From contig JADJXW010000001.1 in NCBI GenBank assembly GCA_016720075.1, forward strand, positions 310,001 to 374,000: a stretch of DNA of 64,000 bases, in the 5' to 3' direction. The DNA is from Pseudomonadota bacterium. GTDB lineage: Bacteria > Pseudomonadota > Gammaproteobacteria > Steroidobacterales > Steroidobacteraceae. The notes under the pieces were generated by a model that was not told the origin of the DNA, did not search any database, and saw nothing but the letters and a program-made list of their open reading frames with translations. The translations under genes and the position numbers were made by a program. Below, one piece after another: positions 40,541-50,505 of this stretch (its first letter is position 1; each line of letters begins with the position of its first letter).

Positions 40541-41373
40541 AGACGCGAACCCACGTGCTGCTGCTGTCTTCGGTGATGGCGCTGGCTGCGATGGCTGCTG
40601 ATGCGCCGCCCGTGCAGGCGGTAAGCCTGGCCGCCGCGCTGGGCGATGAATGGAAGAAACTGCCCGACTGGCGTGGCGTGTGGTTCCTCGAAGGTCCGCT
40701 GGTGTTCGGCGGCGCCGAGAACACGATGGTGCCGCCGGATGCCAGGTCGCAGCCCCGCGTGATCCGCGGCGTGGAGTTCGAGCAGGGCGTGCCCGCGGGC
40801 GCCTACATGATGCGCATTCCCTACAAGCCCGAGTTCCAGCAGCAGTACGAGGCGACGGTGGCGAAAGCCAAAGCCGCCGGTCGCGCCGAAGACCCGGTCG
40901 AGAACTGCTGGTTGCCGCACGGCATGCCGCGCCTGGCTGGCGCCGGACCCGGCGCGGTGGAGTTTCACCTCACGCCCAAGCGCACCTGGATCATCTGGGA
41001 TGCCATGAACCAGACGCGGCGCATCGCCACCGATGGCAGCACGCATCCGCAAGACGAGGAATGGCCGCGCGTGATGGGCCATTCGGTGGGCCGCTGGGAA
41101 GGCCAGACGCTGGTGGTGGATACGGTGTGGATGAAACCCGGCATCTTCGATCGCACCGGCGCGCCGTACAGCGACCAGCTGCGCCTGACCGAGCGCTACA
41201 CGCGCACGACGGCGGACACGATCACGCTGGAAATGACGGCTGAGGATCCGGTGATGTTCACGGCGCCGTGGAAGGTCACGCGCCGCTACAAGCGTTCCAC
41301 CGCGCCGCAGGAAAGCGTGCGCGGCACGTATTGCGACTTCGGGGACATGCAGCCCATCAAGGTGAAGCCATGA
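40537..41373 (+). CDS. Conserved exported protein of unknown function, tandem paralogue A
   Basis: 278 residues with a signal peptide. I do not recognise a named family. Its core is shared with the next gene: CWLPHGMPR, GAGPGAVEFHLTPKRT, IIWDAMNQTRRIATDG, MGHSVGRWEGQTLVVDT, GAPYSDQLRLTERY and DPVMFTAPWKVTRRY, ending with a Cys-containing GTYCDFGD. The beta-rich segments and conserved GRWEGQTLVVDT resemble a periplasmic beta-sandwich that recurs next to DUF6152 in related genomes. No catalytic triad is evident. Confidence 0.75.
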   Translation: MKTRTHVLLLSSVMALAAMAADAPPVQAVSLAAALGDEWKKLPDWRGVWFLEGPLVFGGAENTMVPPDARSQPRVIRGVEFEQGVPAGAYMMRIPYKPEFQQQYEATVAKAKAAGRAEDPVENCWLPHGMPRLAGAGPGAVEFHLTPKRTWIIWDAMNQTRRIATDGSTHPQDEEWPRVMGHSVGRWEGQTLVVDTVWMKPGIFDRTGAPYSDQLRLTERYTRTTADTITLEMTAEDPVMFTAPWKVTRRYKRSTAPQESVRGTYCDFGDMQPIKVKP

Positions 41374-42218
41374 AGGCGCTTGCCGCACTCGCGCTCGTGA
41401 TGCTCAGTGCCTGCGGATCGCGCGACGAGGCGCCGGCCTCGGCGCCCGCGGCGCTGGGCACGCTGGGTGATGCCTGGGGTGAAAAGCTCGCGCAGCTTCC
41501 GGACTGGACCGGTGCCTGGGCGGTGATCGGCTGCTGCACCTTTCCGGGCAAGGAATTCGCGGTCGACACCAAGAACCCATCCGCCGGCGAGGGTGGCTTC
41601 ACCTATGGCGAGCTGCCCGGCTCGTATTTCACCGGCGCTCCCTACAAGCCCGAATACCAGAAGATCTACGACGCGCGCGTCGCGCTTGCGCGCGAGCAGT
41701 ACAAGGTCTACGACCCGATGGGCAGCTGCATCGTGCCGCATGGCATGCCGCGCATCCTGGGCGGCGGGCCGGGTCCCACGGAGTTCCTGATCACTCCGGA
41801 GCAGACCATCATCATCTGGGACTACATGAACGAGATGCGCCGCATCTACACCGATGGGCGGCCGCATCCGCCCGCGGCGGCCTATCCACCCACGGTGATG
41901 GGTCACTCCATCGGCCGCTGGGAAGGCGACACGCTGGTGGTCGACACGCGCCACATGAAGGCCGGCATCTACGACCGGTCGGGCGCGCCGCACAGCCAGG
42001 AGTTGCACCTGACCGAGCGCATCCGGCGCATCGAGGGCAACCAGATCGAGTTCGACATCACGCTCGATGATCCGGTGATGTTCACGCAGCCCTGGAAATT
42101 GAAGCGCCTGTACCGCTTCAGCGGCTATCGCACGATGGAAGGCTCGTACTGCGAGACCAATCGCAATCCCGTGTCGGAAAATGGCCAGACGGCCGTGCTG
42201 GGCAGCGAAATTCCCTAG
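41370..42218 (+). CDS. Conserved lipoprotein of unknown function, tandem paralogue B
   Basis: 282 residues. The signal ends in a lipobox-like MLSAC, so it is probably a lipoprotein with Cys15. It shares the core of the preceding gene (CIVPHGMPR, GGGPGPTEFLITPEQT, IIWDYMNEMRRIYTDG, MGHSIGRWEGDTLVVDT, GAPHSQELHLTER, DPVMFTQPWKLKRLY, GSYCET). It adds a Cys-Cys pair early (VIGCCTFPG). The ATGA overlap indicates co-translation. The pair probably arose by duplication; function unknown. Confidence 0.75.
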   Translation: MKALAALALVMLSACGSRDEAPASAPAALGTLGDAWGEKLAQLPDWTGAWAVIGCCTFPGKEFAVDTKNPSAGEGGFTYGELPGSYFTGAPYKPEYQKIYDARVALAREQYKVYDPMGSCIVPHGMPRILGGGPGPTEFLITPEQTIIIWDYMNEMRRIYTDGRPHPPAAAYPPTVMGHSIGRWEGDTLVVDTRHMKAGIYDRSGAPHSQELHLTERIRRIEGNQIEFDITLDDPVMFTQPWKLKRLYRFSGYRTMEGSYCETNRNPVSENGQTAVLGSEIP

Positions 42219-42233
42219 CGCGGGCGCGCGTTT

Positions 42234-42554
42234 TCAGTCGAACAGGTCGAGGTCCTGCAGCGCATCGGCGCGCACGCCGCGGATTTCGTCCATCGTCGAG
42301 GAGACCACGCCGAAATCCGGCGTGTCTTCCTGCTCGGAACCCACGCGCAGGTCTTCGGGCGGGTCGGACGTGGCCAGCGAGCCGGCGCGGCAGCGCGTGT
42401 ACCAGTCGTCGATGTCGATTTCCTCCAGGTCGCCGCTGGCGTGCTGGATCTCGACGATGTCGTCGCGCTCGTCGATGGCCACGACCTCGAACAGTTGTCC
42501 GTGGCTGCGGTACCAGTCGCCGACAACCGGCTCGATGCAATGGGGTGTCGCCAT
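42234..42554 (-). CDS. Small acidic protein of DUF6763 type
   Basis: 106 residues from MATPHCIEPVVGDWYRS (42554), preceded by a GGAGGG ribosome binding site. The conserved part VGDWYRSHGQLFEVVAIDER and DIVEIQHASGDLEEIDIDDWY resembles the DUF6763 family of short gammaproteobacterial proteins. The C-terminal third is acidic and probably flexible. No signal peptide, so it is cytoplasmic. Convergent with the lipoprotein gene, 15 bp apart. Confidence 0.7.
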   Translation of the reverse strand: MATPHCIEPVVGDWYRSHGQLFEVVAIDERDDIVEIQHASGDLEEIDIDDWYTRCRAGSLATSDPPEDLRVGSEQEDTPDFGVVSSTMDEIRGVRADALQDLDLFD

Positions 42555-42656
42555 GAGCTGGACCCTCCGCACGTTGCGCGCTGAGCACTCGTCTTCACTG
42601 GTATCCTGCGCCTGCCGGCCGGCACCCACAAGCGAAGAATTCTTGCGCAAAGCACC

Positions 42657-43295
42657 ATGCTCGATCTCGATCACCTGCTGAAATTCTTCGTGACGTTCCT
42701 CGTGATCGTGGAGCCCATCGGTGTGATTCCCATCTTCATTGCCATGACAGAAGGTGTGGAGGAAAAGGAACGCCGACGCATGGCGCGCAAGGGCGTGTTC
42801 ATCGCGGGCATCATCTTCCTGCTGTTCGCCATCGGCGGCGGCGCGTTCCTGCGCACGCTGGGCATCAGCCTCGACGCCTTCCGAATCTTCGGCGGCCTGC
42901 TGCTGTTCCTGATCGCGCTCGAAATGGTGTTCGGCAAACCCTCGGGTTCCCGCACCACCGATCCGGAACAGGAAGAGGGCATGCGGCGCGAAGACATCTC
43001 CGTGTTCCCGCTGGCCTTCCCGTTCATCGCCGGTCCCGGTTCGCTGGCCACCATCCTGCTCGCCTTTGGCCCGGCGCAGAACGATCTGGTGATGTTCGGC
43101 GGGCTGCTGGTGTGCGTGGCGCTGGCGCTGGTGTGCTCGCTGGGCACGCTGTACCTGGCCACGCCCATCATGAAGCTGATGGGCGTGACCGGCGCCAATG
43201 TGGTGAACCGCGTGTTCGGCGTGGTGCTGGGGGCGCTGGCCGTGCAGTACGTGATCGATGGCGTGAGGCAGAGCCTGCTGCCGGCCACCGCCTGA
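42657..43295 (+). CDS. MarC family integral membrane protein
   Basis: 212 residues with six hydrophobic helices. The family motifs are present: VIVEPIGVIPIFIAMTEG at the first helix, ISVFPLAFPFIAGPGSLAT in the middle, and GANVVNRVFGVVLGALAVQY at the end. MarC/NAAT proteins have been linked with amino-acid or drug efflux, but the substrate is not established. Divergent from the DUF6763 gene; convergent with the next gene across 9 bp. Confidence 0.9.
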   Translation: MLDLDHLLKFFVTFLVIVEPIGVIPIFIAMTEGVEEKERRRMARKGVFIAGIIFLLFAIGGGAFLRTLGISLDAFRIFGGLLLFLIALEMVFGKPSGSRTTDPEQEEGMRREDISVFPLAFPFIAGPGSLATILLAFGPAQNDLVMFGGLLVCVALALVCSLGTLYLATPIMKLMGVTGANVVNRVFGVVLGALAVQYVIDGVRQSLLPATA

Positions 43296-43304
43296 GCGCG
43301 GCCT

Positions 43305-44453
43305 TCAGGCCGTCTCGCTGTCCATTGCCGATTTCAGCGCCAGCAGCGCCGCGCCGGGGGGCGTGGCGGAATTCGCGGCCAGGAAATTCTCCAGCAGCTG
43401 CCGGGCCGCGCGCCTGCGGCCGGTGTGCTGCGCATAGCGGATGAGCTGCAGCGCTTCGGCCTCCGTGGCTGGCGCGAACTGTGCTGCCGCGGCGAGGCCC
43501 GCCTCCACCAGCGCGAACGCCAGCGCCGGCTGCTTCATCTCGAGCAGCACGGGAATCAACCCGCGCAGCATGCGCGGATACTCGCGCGGCTCGGACCACC
43601 GGCGGCCGGCCTCGATGATGGCGTGCAGGTCGCCCTTCAGGTGCTCCGGCTGGCTCTCGCGCAGCCAGCGCGCCGCGTTGCCGGCCGCACGGGCCGATTC
43701 ACGCACGCGCAGGTCCTTGTAGAGCTCGTCGACGAAGCGCTGGCGTTCCGCCTGGCGCCCGGATTCGGCGCGCTCGGCGACGCGCTCGGGACTCTGGCGC
43801 GGTTCGAATCCCAGTTCGAGCCGGCGCAGGTACAGCGCGCCGCCCAGGCCCGCGTAGGCCAGCAGCACCAGCATTTCCATTGACGCCACGACGATGAAGC
43901 GTGAGTCGGTGCGCTGCGCGATCAGCAGGCCAACCATCGCGCAACCCAGCACGAACGCCACGACCAGCGGATAGAACACGCCCATGCCCCGCATCACGCG
44001 CGCGATCTCACCCGGATGCAGCGCGTGCAGCGCATGGCCGGTCATCGCGCTGGCGCCCAGCGAGGCGGGAAACAGGATGGCGGCGCCGATCAACACGGGA
44101 ATGCGCGGCCAGGAAGGATTGAGATAGAGCATCACCGCAATGGCCACGGCCAGCGTCGGGTGCACCCATGCGCGCGCGTCCAGGAAGGCGGTGGCCATCT
44201 CGACCGACGCGGTCTGCGCCTCGCGCACCCCATTGGCCGCGTCATCGATGATGTGCAGGGCGTACTGCGTGAGCCACACCAGCAGCATCCAGATCGCCGC
44301 CAGCGACACCACGAGCCGGATCAGGTCGCCGCCGGTGAAGAAGCTGAGCAGCGCGGATGTCAGCACCACGAAGATCAGGCTCTGGAGCTGGAAGGGCATG
44401 GCCAGGCAGCGCAGCAGGTCGCGCAGGTCGTGGCGTGTGTCCTGGATCACCAT
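43305..44453 (-). CDS. Multi-pass membrane protein with helical C-terminal domain, function unknown
   Basis: 382 residues from the ATG at 44453, which has a GGGAGG ribosome binding site. The N-terminal half contains about five to six hydrophobic helices (roughly 20-45, 50-65, 95-115, 115-135, 160-185 and 195-215). From about 230 the protein is soluble, Arg/Glu-rich and helical, with TPR- or HEAT-like repeats (YPRMLRGLIPVLLEMKQPAL, ALQLIRYAQHTGRRRAARQ). I do not recognise the family. The layout resembles membrane-tethered scaffolds. A short upstream repeat, CTGATAAAGTCAG (44483-44495), may belong to its promoter region. Confidence 0.75.
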   Translation of the reverse strand: MVIQDTRHDLRDLLRCLAMPFQLQSLIFVVLTSALLSFFTGGDLIRLVVSLAAIWMLLVWLTQYALHIIDDAANGVREAQTASVEMATAFLDARAWVHPTLAVAIAVMLYLNPSWPRIPVLIGAAILFPASLGASAMTGHALHALHPGEIARVMRGMGVFYPLVVAFVLGCAMVGLLIAQRTDSRFIVVASMEMLVLLAYAGLGGALYLRRLELGFEPRQSPERVAERAESGRQAERQRFVDELYKDLRVRESARAAGNAARWLRESQPEHLKGDLHAIIEAGRRWSEPREYPRMLRGLIPVLLEMKQPALAFALVEAGLAAAAQFAPATEAEALQLIRYAQHTGRRRAARQLLENFLAANSATPPGAALLALKSAMDSETA

Positions 44454-44557
44454 TTGTGTCCTCCCGACGGGATTCAAGTAACTGATAAAGTCAGTAACAG
44501 CAGATCTTCCGAAGCCGCTATTGAGCGGTTTGCGACCCAGTCGTCATGAAAAGTCCC

Positions 44558-44588
44558 TTGAAATCTGGGAATATGATTCCCATATAGC
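44558..44588 (+). promoter_or_regulatory. Promoter with embedded palindromic operator upstream of the 35-residue membrane peptide
   Basis: TTGAAA (44558-44563) serves as -35, and CATATA/TATAGC (from 44581) is the -10 region, at 17-19 bp spacing. Between them lies the perfect 7-bp inverted repeat TGGGAAT-ATG-ATTCCCA (44566-44582). A palindrome between -35 and -10 is the classic place for repressor or MerR-type activator binding. Confidence 0.5.
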
Positions 44589-44655
44589 TGTCTCAGCAAT
44601 AGTCTCCTAGGCAATTGTAGAGACGGCAGCTAATTTCAACTCAAGGAGATACTCC

Positions 44656-44763
44656 ATGTCCGACGTCGCCCTTACCTTCACGATCTTCCACACCCTGTCC
44701 GCGGTCGCCATCCTGGGCCTGATGGTCTTTGGCGTGATCTCCTCGATGCAGCGCCGGGACTGA
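44656..44763 (+). CDS. Small single-pass membrane protein (35 residues)
   Basis: MSDVALTFTIFHTLSAVAI begins a 35-residue peptide with one hydrophobic helix (about 6-29) and a basic tail ending QRRD. A good AAGGAGAT ribosome binding site lies 5 nt before the ATG, and a promoter/operator candidate lies 70-100 bp upstream, so it looks like a real, separately regulated gene. The stop codon is the first half of TGATCA, which supplies the trmB stop on the other strand. Function unknown; small membrane proteins often tune transporters or sensors. Confidence 0.7.
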   Translation: MSDVALTFTIFHTLSAVAILGLMVFGVISSMQRRD

Positions 44764-45452
44764 TCAGACCTTTTCGAAGCACAGGTCGTGCACCGCATGA
44801 CCGAGCCGCTCTCCGCGCCGTTCGAAGCGAGTGAGGATGCGGCCCGGGTTGCGGGGCACGAAACGGCGGTCAGGGGCGCGATTGCGCAGTCCGGCCGCCG
44901 CATTGAGCACCTCGAGCATGACCTCGGCATAGGGCTCCCAGTCGGTAGCCAGCTGCAGCGTGCCACCACGCCGCAGGCGCGAGACAACCAGCGCCGCGAA
45001 ATCCGGACTCACCAGGCGCCGCTTGTGATGGCGCTTCTTGTGCCAGGGGTCCGGGAACAGCACCAGTATCGAATGCAGTGACTCGGCGGGGATCTGCTGC
45101 TGCAGCACCTCCACGGCATCGTGCTGGATCACCTTCAGGTTCGAGAGCCCCTCGGCGCCCGCGTTTCGCAGCAGGTGCCCGACGCCGGGCGGATGCACTT
45201 CCACGCCGATGAAGTCGCGCTCCGGCGCGGAGGCCGCCAGCGCCAGCAGGTTGTCGCCATTGCCGAAGCCGATTTCAAGGGTGCAGGGCGCCTCGCGGCC
45301 GAACAGCCCGGCGAGGTCGAGCGGCTGCGCCTCGAATGGCACGCCATAGCGCGGCCACAGCTCCTCGAGCGCGCGCTGCTGCGAGTCGGTCAGGCGGCCG
45401 CCGCGCACCACAAAGCTCTTGATGGGCCGGCGCACCGGCGTGGATTGCCCCG

Positions 45453-45456
<4 letters not shown>
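44764..45456 (-). CDS. trmB: tRNA (guanine(46)-N7)-methyltransferase TrmB
   Basis: 230 residues. The SAM-binding motif is CTLEIGFGNGDNLLALA, followed by FIGVEVHPPGVG and the TrmB hallmark LFPDPWHKKRHHKRRLV. It methylates G46 in the variable loop of tRNAs. It overlaps uup upstream by 4 bp and abuts the convergent small gene with no base between the two stops. Confidence 0.95.
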
Positions 45457-47246
<1,790 letters not shown>

Positions 47247-47345
47247 GGTGCCCGGCCTCAACCGTGACGTCGTACCGTCAAGGCACACGGTGCCCTGCCG
47301 ATAATCTGTCTGGTAGGGACACGCGCAAGCCCTGAGGTCGGACTA

Positions 47346-48212
47346 GTGTTTGCAATCATCGGTACAGTGGTCATGCTGGGCTCGGTGCTCGGCGGCTTCA
47401 TGATGGGTGGCAGCAGCCTGCTGCTGCTGTGGCATCCCCTCGAGGTGGTCGTGATCTGCGGCGCCGCGCTGGGTGCCTTCATCATCAGCAATCCGCTCAA
47501 GGTCATCAAGGCCTCTTTCGCCGGCGCCCTGGGGCTGCTCAAGGGCCCTCGCTACGGCAAGGCGGAGTATGTCCAGCTGCTGAAGCTCGTGTACGACATC
47601 CTGGTGATGGCCCGCAAGGAAGGCGTGCTGGCCATCGAGCGGCACATCGAGGATCCGTCGAAGAGCGACATCTTCAAGAAATACCCGGTCATCCTCGCCG
47701 ACCATCACATGATGGAGTTCATCACCGACTGCCTGCGCCTGATCTCGGGCGGCAACCTGGATCCGCACGAGCTGGAGAGCCTGCTCGAGTACGAACTCGA
47801 CACGCACCACAAGGAGACGGCCGAGCCCGCGCATGCCGTGCAGAAGGTGGCCGACGCGCTGCCGGGCTTCGGCATCGTGGCCGCCGTGCTCGGCATCGTC
47901 AGCACCATGGCCTCGATCGACGGCGCGAGCACCTCCGAGATCGGCCACAAGGTGGGCGCCGCGCTCGTGGGCACCTTCCTCGGCATCCTGGTGGCCTATG
48001 GCATGGTCGGCCCCATCTCGACGGCCATGGAGCACAAGGCGCACGAGGAATCCAAGGCCTTCGAGGTGGTGAAGATGGCGCTGGTGGCCAGCGTGCGCGG
48101 CTATCCGCCGCCGGTGGCCGTGGAGTTCGCGCGCAAGCTGCTGTTCAGCAGCGTGCGACCGAACTTCAAGGACCTGGAACAGGAACTTCGCGGCAAGAAG
48201 CCCGCTGGTTGA
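47346..48212 (+). CDS. motA: Flagellar motor stator protein MotA
   Basis: 288 residues from a GTG preceded by GAGGTCGG. Four membrane helices (about 2-22, 30-50, 170-190 and 203-223) are present, plus the cytoplasmic charged loop between helices 2 and 3 (LLKLVYDILVMARKEG). The conserved segments ADALPGFGIVAAVLGIV and ALVGTFLGILVAYGMVGP match MotA. It forms the proton channel with MotB. No other flagellar gene is in the window. Confidence 0.96.
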   Translation: MFAIIGTVVMLGSVLGGFMMGGSSLLLLWHPLEVVVICGAALGAFIISNPLKVIKASFAGALGLLKGPRYGKAEYVQLLKLVYDILVMARKEGVLAIERHIEDPSKSDIFKKYPVILADHHMMEFITDCLRLISGGNLDPHELESLLEYELDTHHKETAEPAHAVQKVADALPGFGIVAAVLGIVSTMASIDGASTSEIGHKVGAALVGTFLGILVAYGMVGPISTAMEHKAHEESKAFEVVKMALVASVRGYPPPVAVEFARKLLFSSVRPNFKDLEQELRGKKPAG

Positions 48213-48223
48213 GGTAAGTCCTC

Positions 48224-49393
48224 ATGGCGGACGAAAGCAAACGCCCGATCATCATCGTCAAGAAGAAGATCACCGCGGGCGGCCATCATGGCGGCGCGTG
48301 GAAGGTCGCCTATGCCGACTTCGTGACCGCGATGATGGCCTTCTTCATGGTGATGTGGCTCGTCGCCTCGGTGTCGAAGGAACAGCGCGCGGCGATGTTC
48401 GAGTATTTCAAGAACCCCAGCATGGAGCAGGGCCAGAGCGTCAAGGCCGCGCCCGGCCAGGCCGGGCCCGGTGGCGCCAGCACGTCGGTCATCGACCTGG
48501 GTGGCGGCATGGACGCGCCGCCGACCATGAACACGCCGGACCAGGGCATGTCGGAGACACCCGCGAACATCACCGAGGACGAGGCCCGCAAGGTGGCGCG
48601 CGAGGCCGAGAAGCAGCAGCTGACCACGCTGATGGACGAGCTGAAGGAGGCCATCGACAAGAGCGTGGCGATGGAGCCCTTCAAGGACCAGTTGCTGCTC
48701 GACATCACGCCCGAGGGCCTGCGCATCCAGATCGTGGACAAGCAGAACCGGCCGATGTTCGACCTGGGCAAGTCGCAGCTCAAGGACTACACCGCGCAGA
48801 TCCTGAAAGAGGTGGCCAAGTACCTGAACACAGTGCCCAACCGCATCAGCCTCTCGGGCCACACCGACAGCAATGCGTTTGGCGTGACGCGCAACTATTC
48901 CAACTGGGAGCTGTCGGCCGATCGCGCCAACGCCGCGCGGCGCGCGCTGCTCGAGGGCGGCCTGGAGCAGGCGAAGATCGCGCGCGTGGTGGGGCTGGCC
49001 TCGTCGGTGCTGTTCGACCGGCAGAATCCCTACAACCCGATCAACCGCCGCATCAGCATCATCGTGATGACCAAGAGCGCCGAGGCCACGGCGCTGTCCA
49101 CGGATGCCCCGGACGTGGAGGTGGCGCGCGAAGCCATCGAATCCGGTCAGGTGGACAACGCCGTGGTGCCCCCCGCCGAGGGCGCTGCGCCGGTGGCCGG
49201 CGGGGCGCCTGCAGGAGCGCCGGCAGTGGCAGCGGCGCCGGTAGCGGCCGTGCCGGCAACGCCGAAGGACGCGCTGGCAGCCGAGAAGGCCGCGGAAAGG
49301 GCGGCTGTGCGCCCGGCCACCACCTCGCCCCGGCGCGTGGCGGCGGCGGCCGAGGCGGTGGCAGCGGCGGCGGGCGCTCCGGCCGCGCATTGA
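48224..49393 (+). CDS. motB: Flagellar motor stator protein MotB
   Basis: 389 residues. The single helix (about 29-50) contains the proton-binding Asp32 (AYADFVTAMM). The periplasmic plug and OmpA-like peptidoglycan-binding domain (about 165-285) carry ISLSGHTDSNAFGVTRNYSNW and NRRISIIVM. The last 90 residues are an Ala/Pro-rich extension (PAVAAAPVAAVPATP and similar) not present in E. coli MotB. It follows motA by 11 bp. Confidence 0.96.
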   Translation: MADESKRPIIIVKKKITAGGHHGGAWKVAYADFVTAMMAFFMVMWLVASVSKEQRAAMFEYFKNPSMEQGQSVKAAPGQAGPGGASTSVIDLGGGMDAPPTMNTPDQGMSETPANITEDEARKVAREAEKQQLTTLMDELKEAIDKSVAMEPFKDQLLLDITPEGLRIQIVDKQNRPMFDLGKSQLKDYTAQILKEVAKYLNTVPNRISLSGHTDSNAFGVTRNYSNWELSADRANAARRALLEGGLEQAKIARVVGLASSVLFDRQNPYNPINRRISIIVMTKSAEATALSTDAPDVEVAREAIESGQVDNAVVPPAEGAAPVAGGAPAGAPAVAAAPVAAVPATPKDALAAEKAAERAAVRPATTSPRRVAAAAEAVAAAAGAPAAH

Positions 49394-49428
49394 TCCGCGC
49401 CTGACGCGGCCGTTGCCACGGGGCGCGC

Positions 49429-49434
49429 TACACT
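49429..49434 (+). promoter_or_regulatory. TACACT -10-like box 7 nt before the rhomboid gene
   Basis: TACACT ends exactly 7 nt before the ATG at 49442 and there is no ribosome binding site, as at dut. Confidence 0.4.
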
Positions 49435-49441
49435 GGCGCCC

Positions 49442-50047
49442 ATGAACGGCATCGGACCCGCATCGCTTTTCATTCTTGTCTCGAACATCGGCCTGTCGCT
49501 GGCGGGCCTGTTCCTCGCGCCCCAGATCATCGAGCGCTGCCTGTTCCGGCCGGTGGAGTTCGCGCGCGGCCTGCGCCGGGCAACGCTGGTCACCAGCGGC
49601 TTCGTGCACGCCGACCTGCCGCACCTGCTGTTCAACATGCTCACGTTCTGGTTCTTCGGGCCGCCGCTGGAGCGGCGCATCGGCACGCCGATGTTCGTGC
49701 TGCTCTATGCCGCCGGGCTGCTGGTGAGCCAGTACGGCTCGTACCGCAAGCAGCGGCACAATCCGCAGTACGCCACGCTGGGCGCCTCGGGGGCCATCTC
49801 GGCCGTGCTGTTCGCCAACATCGTCTACTGGCCGACGAACACGCTGATCCTGATGTTCCTGCCCATTCCCATTCCGGCGCCGCTGTTCGGCATCGCCTAC
49901 CTGGCCTATACATGGTGGTCGGCCCGGCAGAGCCGGGACCGCATCAACCACGACGCGCATCTGGGAGGCGCGCTGGCGGGCCTCGCGTTCGTGGCGCTGT
50001 TCGACCCGCAGGCCTATGTGCGTGCCTGGGCGCTGGTGGCGGGCTGA
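49442..50047 (+). CDS. Rhomboid family intramembrane serine protease
   Basis: 201 residues with about six membrane helices. The expected active-site elements are visible: the nucleophile in GASGAISAVLFAN and the His in HDAHLGGALAG, plus HLLFNMLTFWFFG in the second helix. Rhomboids cleave membrane proteins within or near the bilayer. Substrate unknown; it lies between motB and a putative zinc-uptake pair. Confidence 0.9.
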   Translation: MNGIGPASLFILVSNIGLSLAGLFLAPQIIERCLFRPVEFARGLRRATLVTSGFVHADLPHLLFNMLTFWFFGPPLERRIGTPMFVLLYAAGLLVSQYGSYRKQRHNPQYATLGASGAISAVLFANIVYWPTNTLILMFLPIPIPAPLFGIAYLAYTWWSARQSRDRINHDAHLGGALAGLAFVALFDPQAYVRAWALVAG

Positions 50048-50068
50048 AGCGTTATAATCGGAATCATG
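50046..50068 (+). promoter_or_regulatory. Perfect TATAAT -10 box 7 nt before the DUF2946 gene, within a Zur-like half site
   Basis: TATAAT (50053-50058) ends exactly 7 nt before the ATG at 50066. The surrounding GAAGCGTTATAAT resembles the left half of the gammaproteobacterial Zur box (GAAATGTTATAAT), but the right half is poorly conserved. The box also fits a plain leaderless promoter, so zinc control is only a suggestion. Confidence 0.45.
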
Positions 50069-50434
50069 CGCTCCACCTGGCGTCATCTGCTGCGTCGACA
50101 ACACGGCCTCCCGGTCGCGCTGTGGCTGCTGCTGCTGCTCACGGCCAATGCGCTGCAGGTGGTCTCGGCGACGCACTGGCACAGCACCGCCATCGAATCC
50201 GCCGCCGGTTCCGCCTCCTCGCCGCACCTGCCGCTGCCCGATGGCATCGACCATGACGGTTGCCTGCTGTGTCAGGTTGCCGCCCATGCGGGCACGGGCG
50301 CACCGCCGCCAGCGCCATGGGCGCTGTTCACCGTTGTCGAATCCCAAGCCGCTTCACTGCTGGTCAGTCATCCCGCAGCGCTGCAGCCCCGTCCCTCGCA
50401 TGCCTGGCAGGGTCGCGCACCGCCTCTGGTCTGA
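50066..50434 (+). CDS. DUF2946-like small membrane/periplasmic protein
   Basis: 122 residues with a hydrophobic N-terminal segment (LPVALWLLLLLTANALQ). The pair HDGCLLCQVAAHAG forms the Cys-x2-Cys plus His pattern seen in DUF2946-type proteins encoded next to metal-linked TonB receptors. Another His cluster, ATHWHST, precedes it. A metal-handling role is plausible but unproven. It is followed by a hairpin and the receptor gene. Confidence 0.65.
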   Translation: MRSTWRHLLRRQHGLPVALWLLLLLTANALQVVSATHWHSTAIESAAGSASSPHLPLPDGIDHDGCLLCQVAAHAGTGAPPPAPWALFTVVESQAASLLVSHPAALQPRPSHAWQGRAPPLV

Positions 50435-50450
50435 AACGCCGCTGACTCAT

Positions 50451-50477
50451 ATCGCGTCCGGTCGACCGGCCCGCGAT
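50451..50477 (+). repeat. Stem-loop between the DUF2946 gene and the TonB receptor
   Basis: ATCGCG-T-CCGG pairs with CCGG-CC-CGCGAT around the central palindrome CCGGTCGACCGG. A T-rich patch (GTTTCATTTCC) follows. It may attenuate or process the transcript between the two genes. Confidence 0.45.
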
Positions 50478-50505
50478 CGCGTTTCATTTCCGTGAGGAAT
50501 CATCC

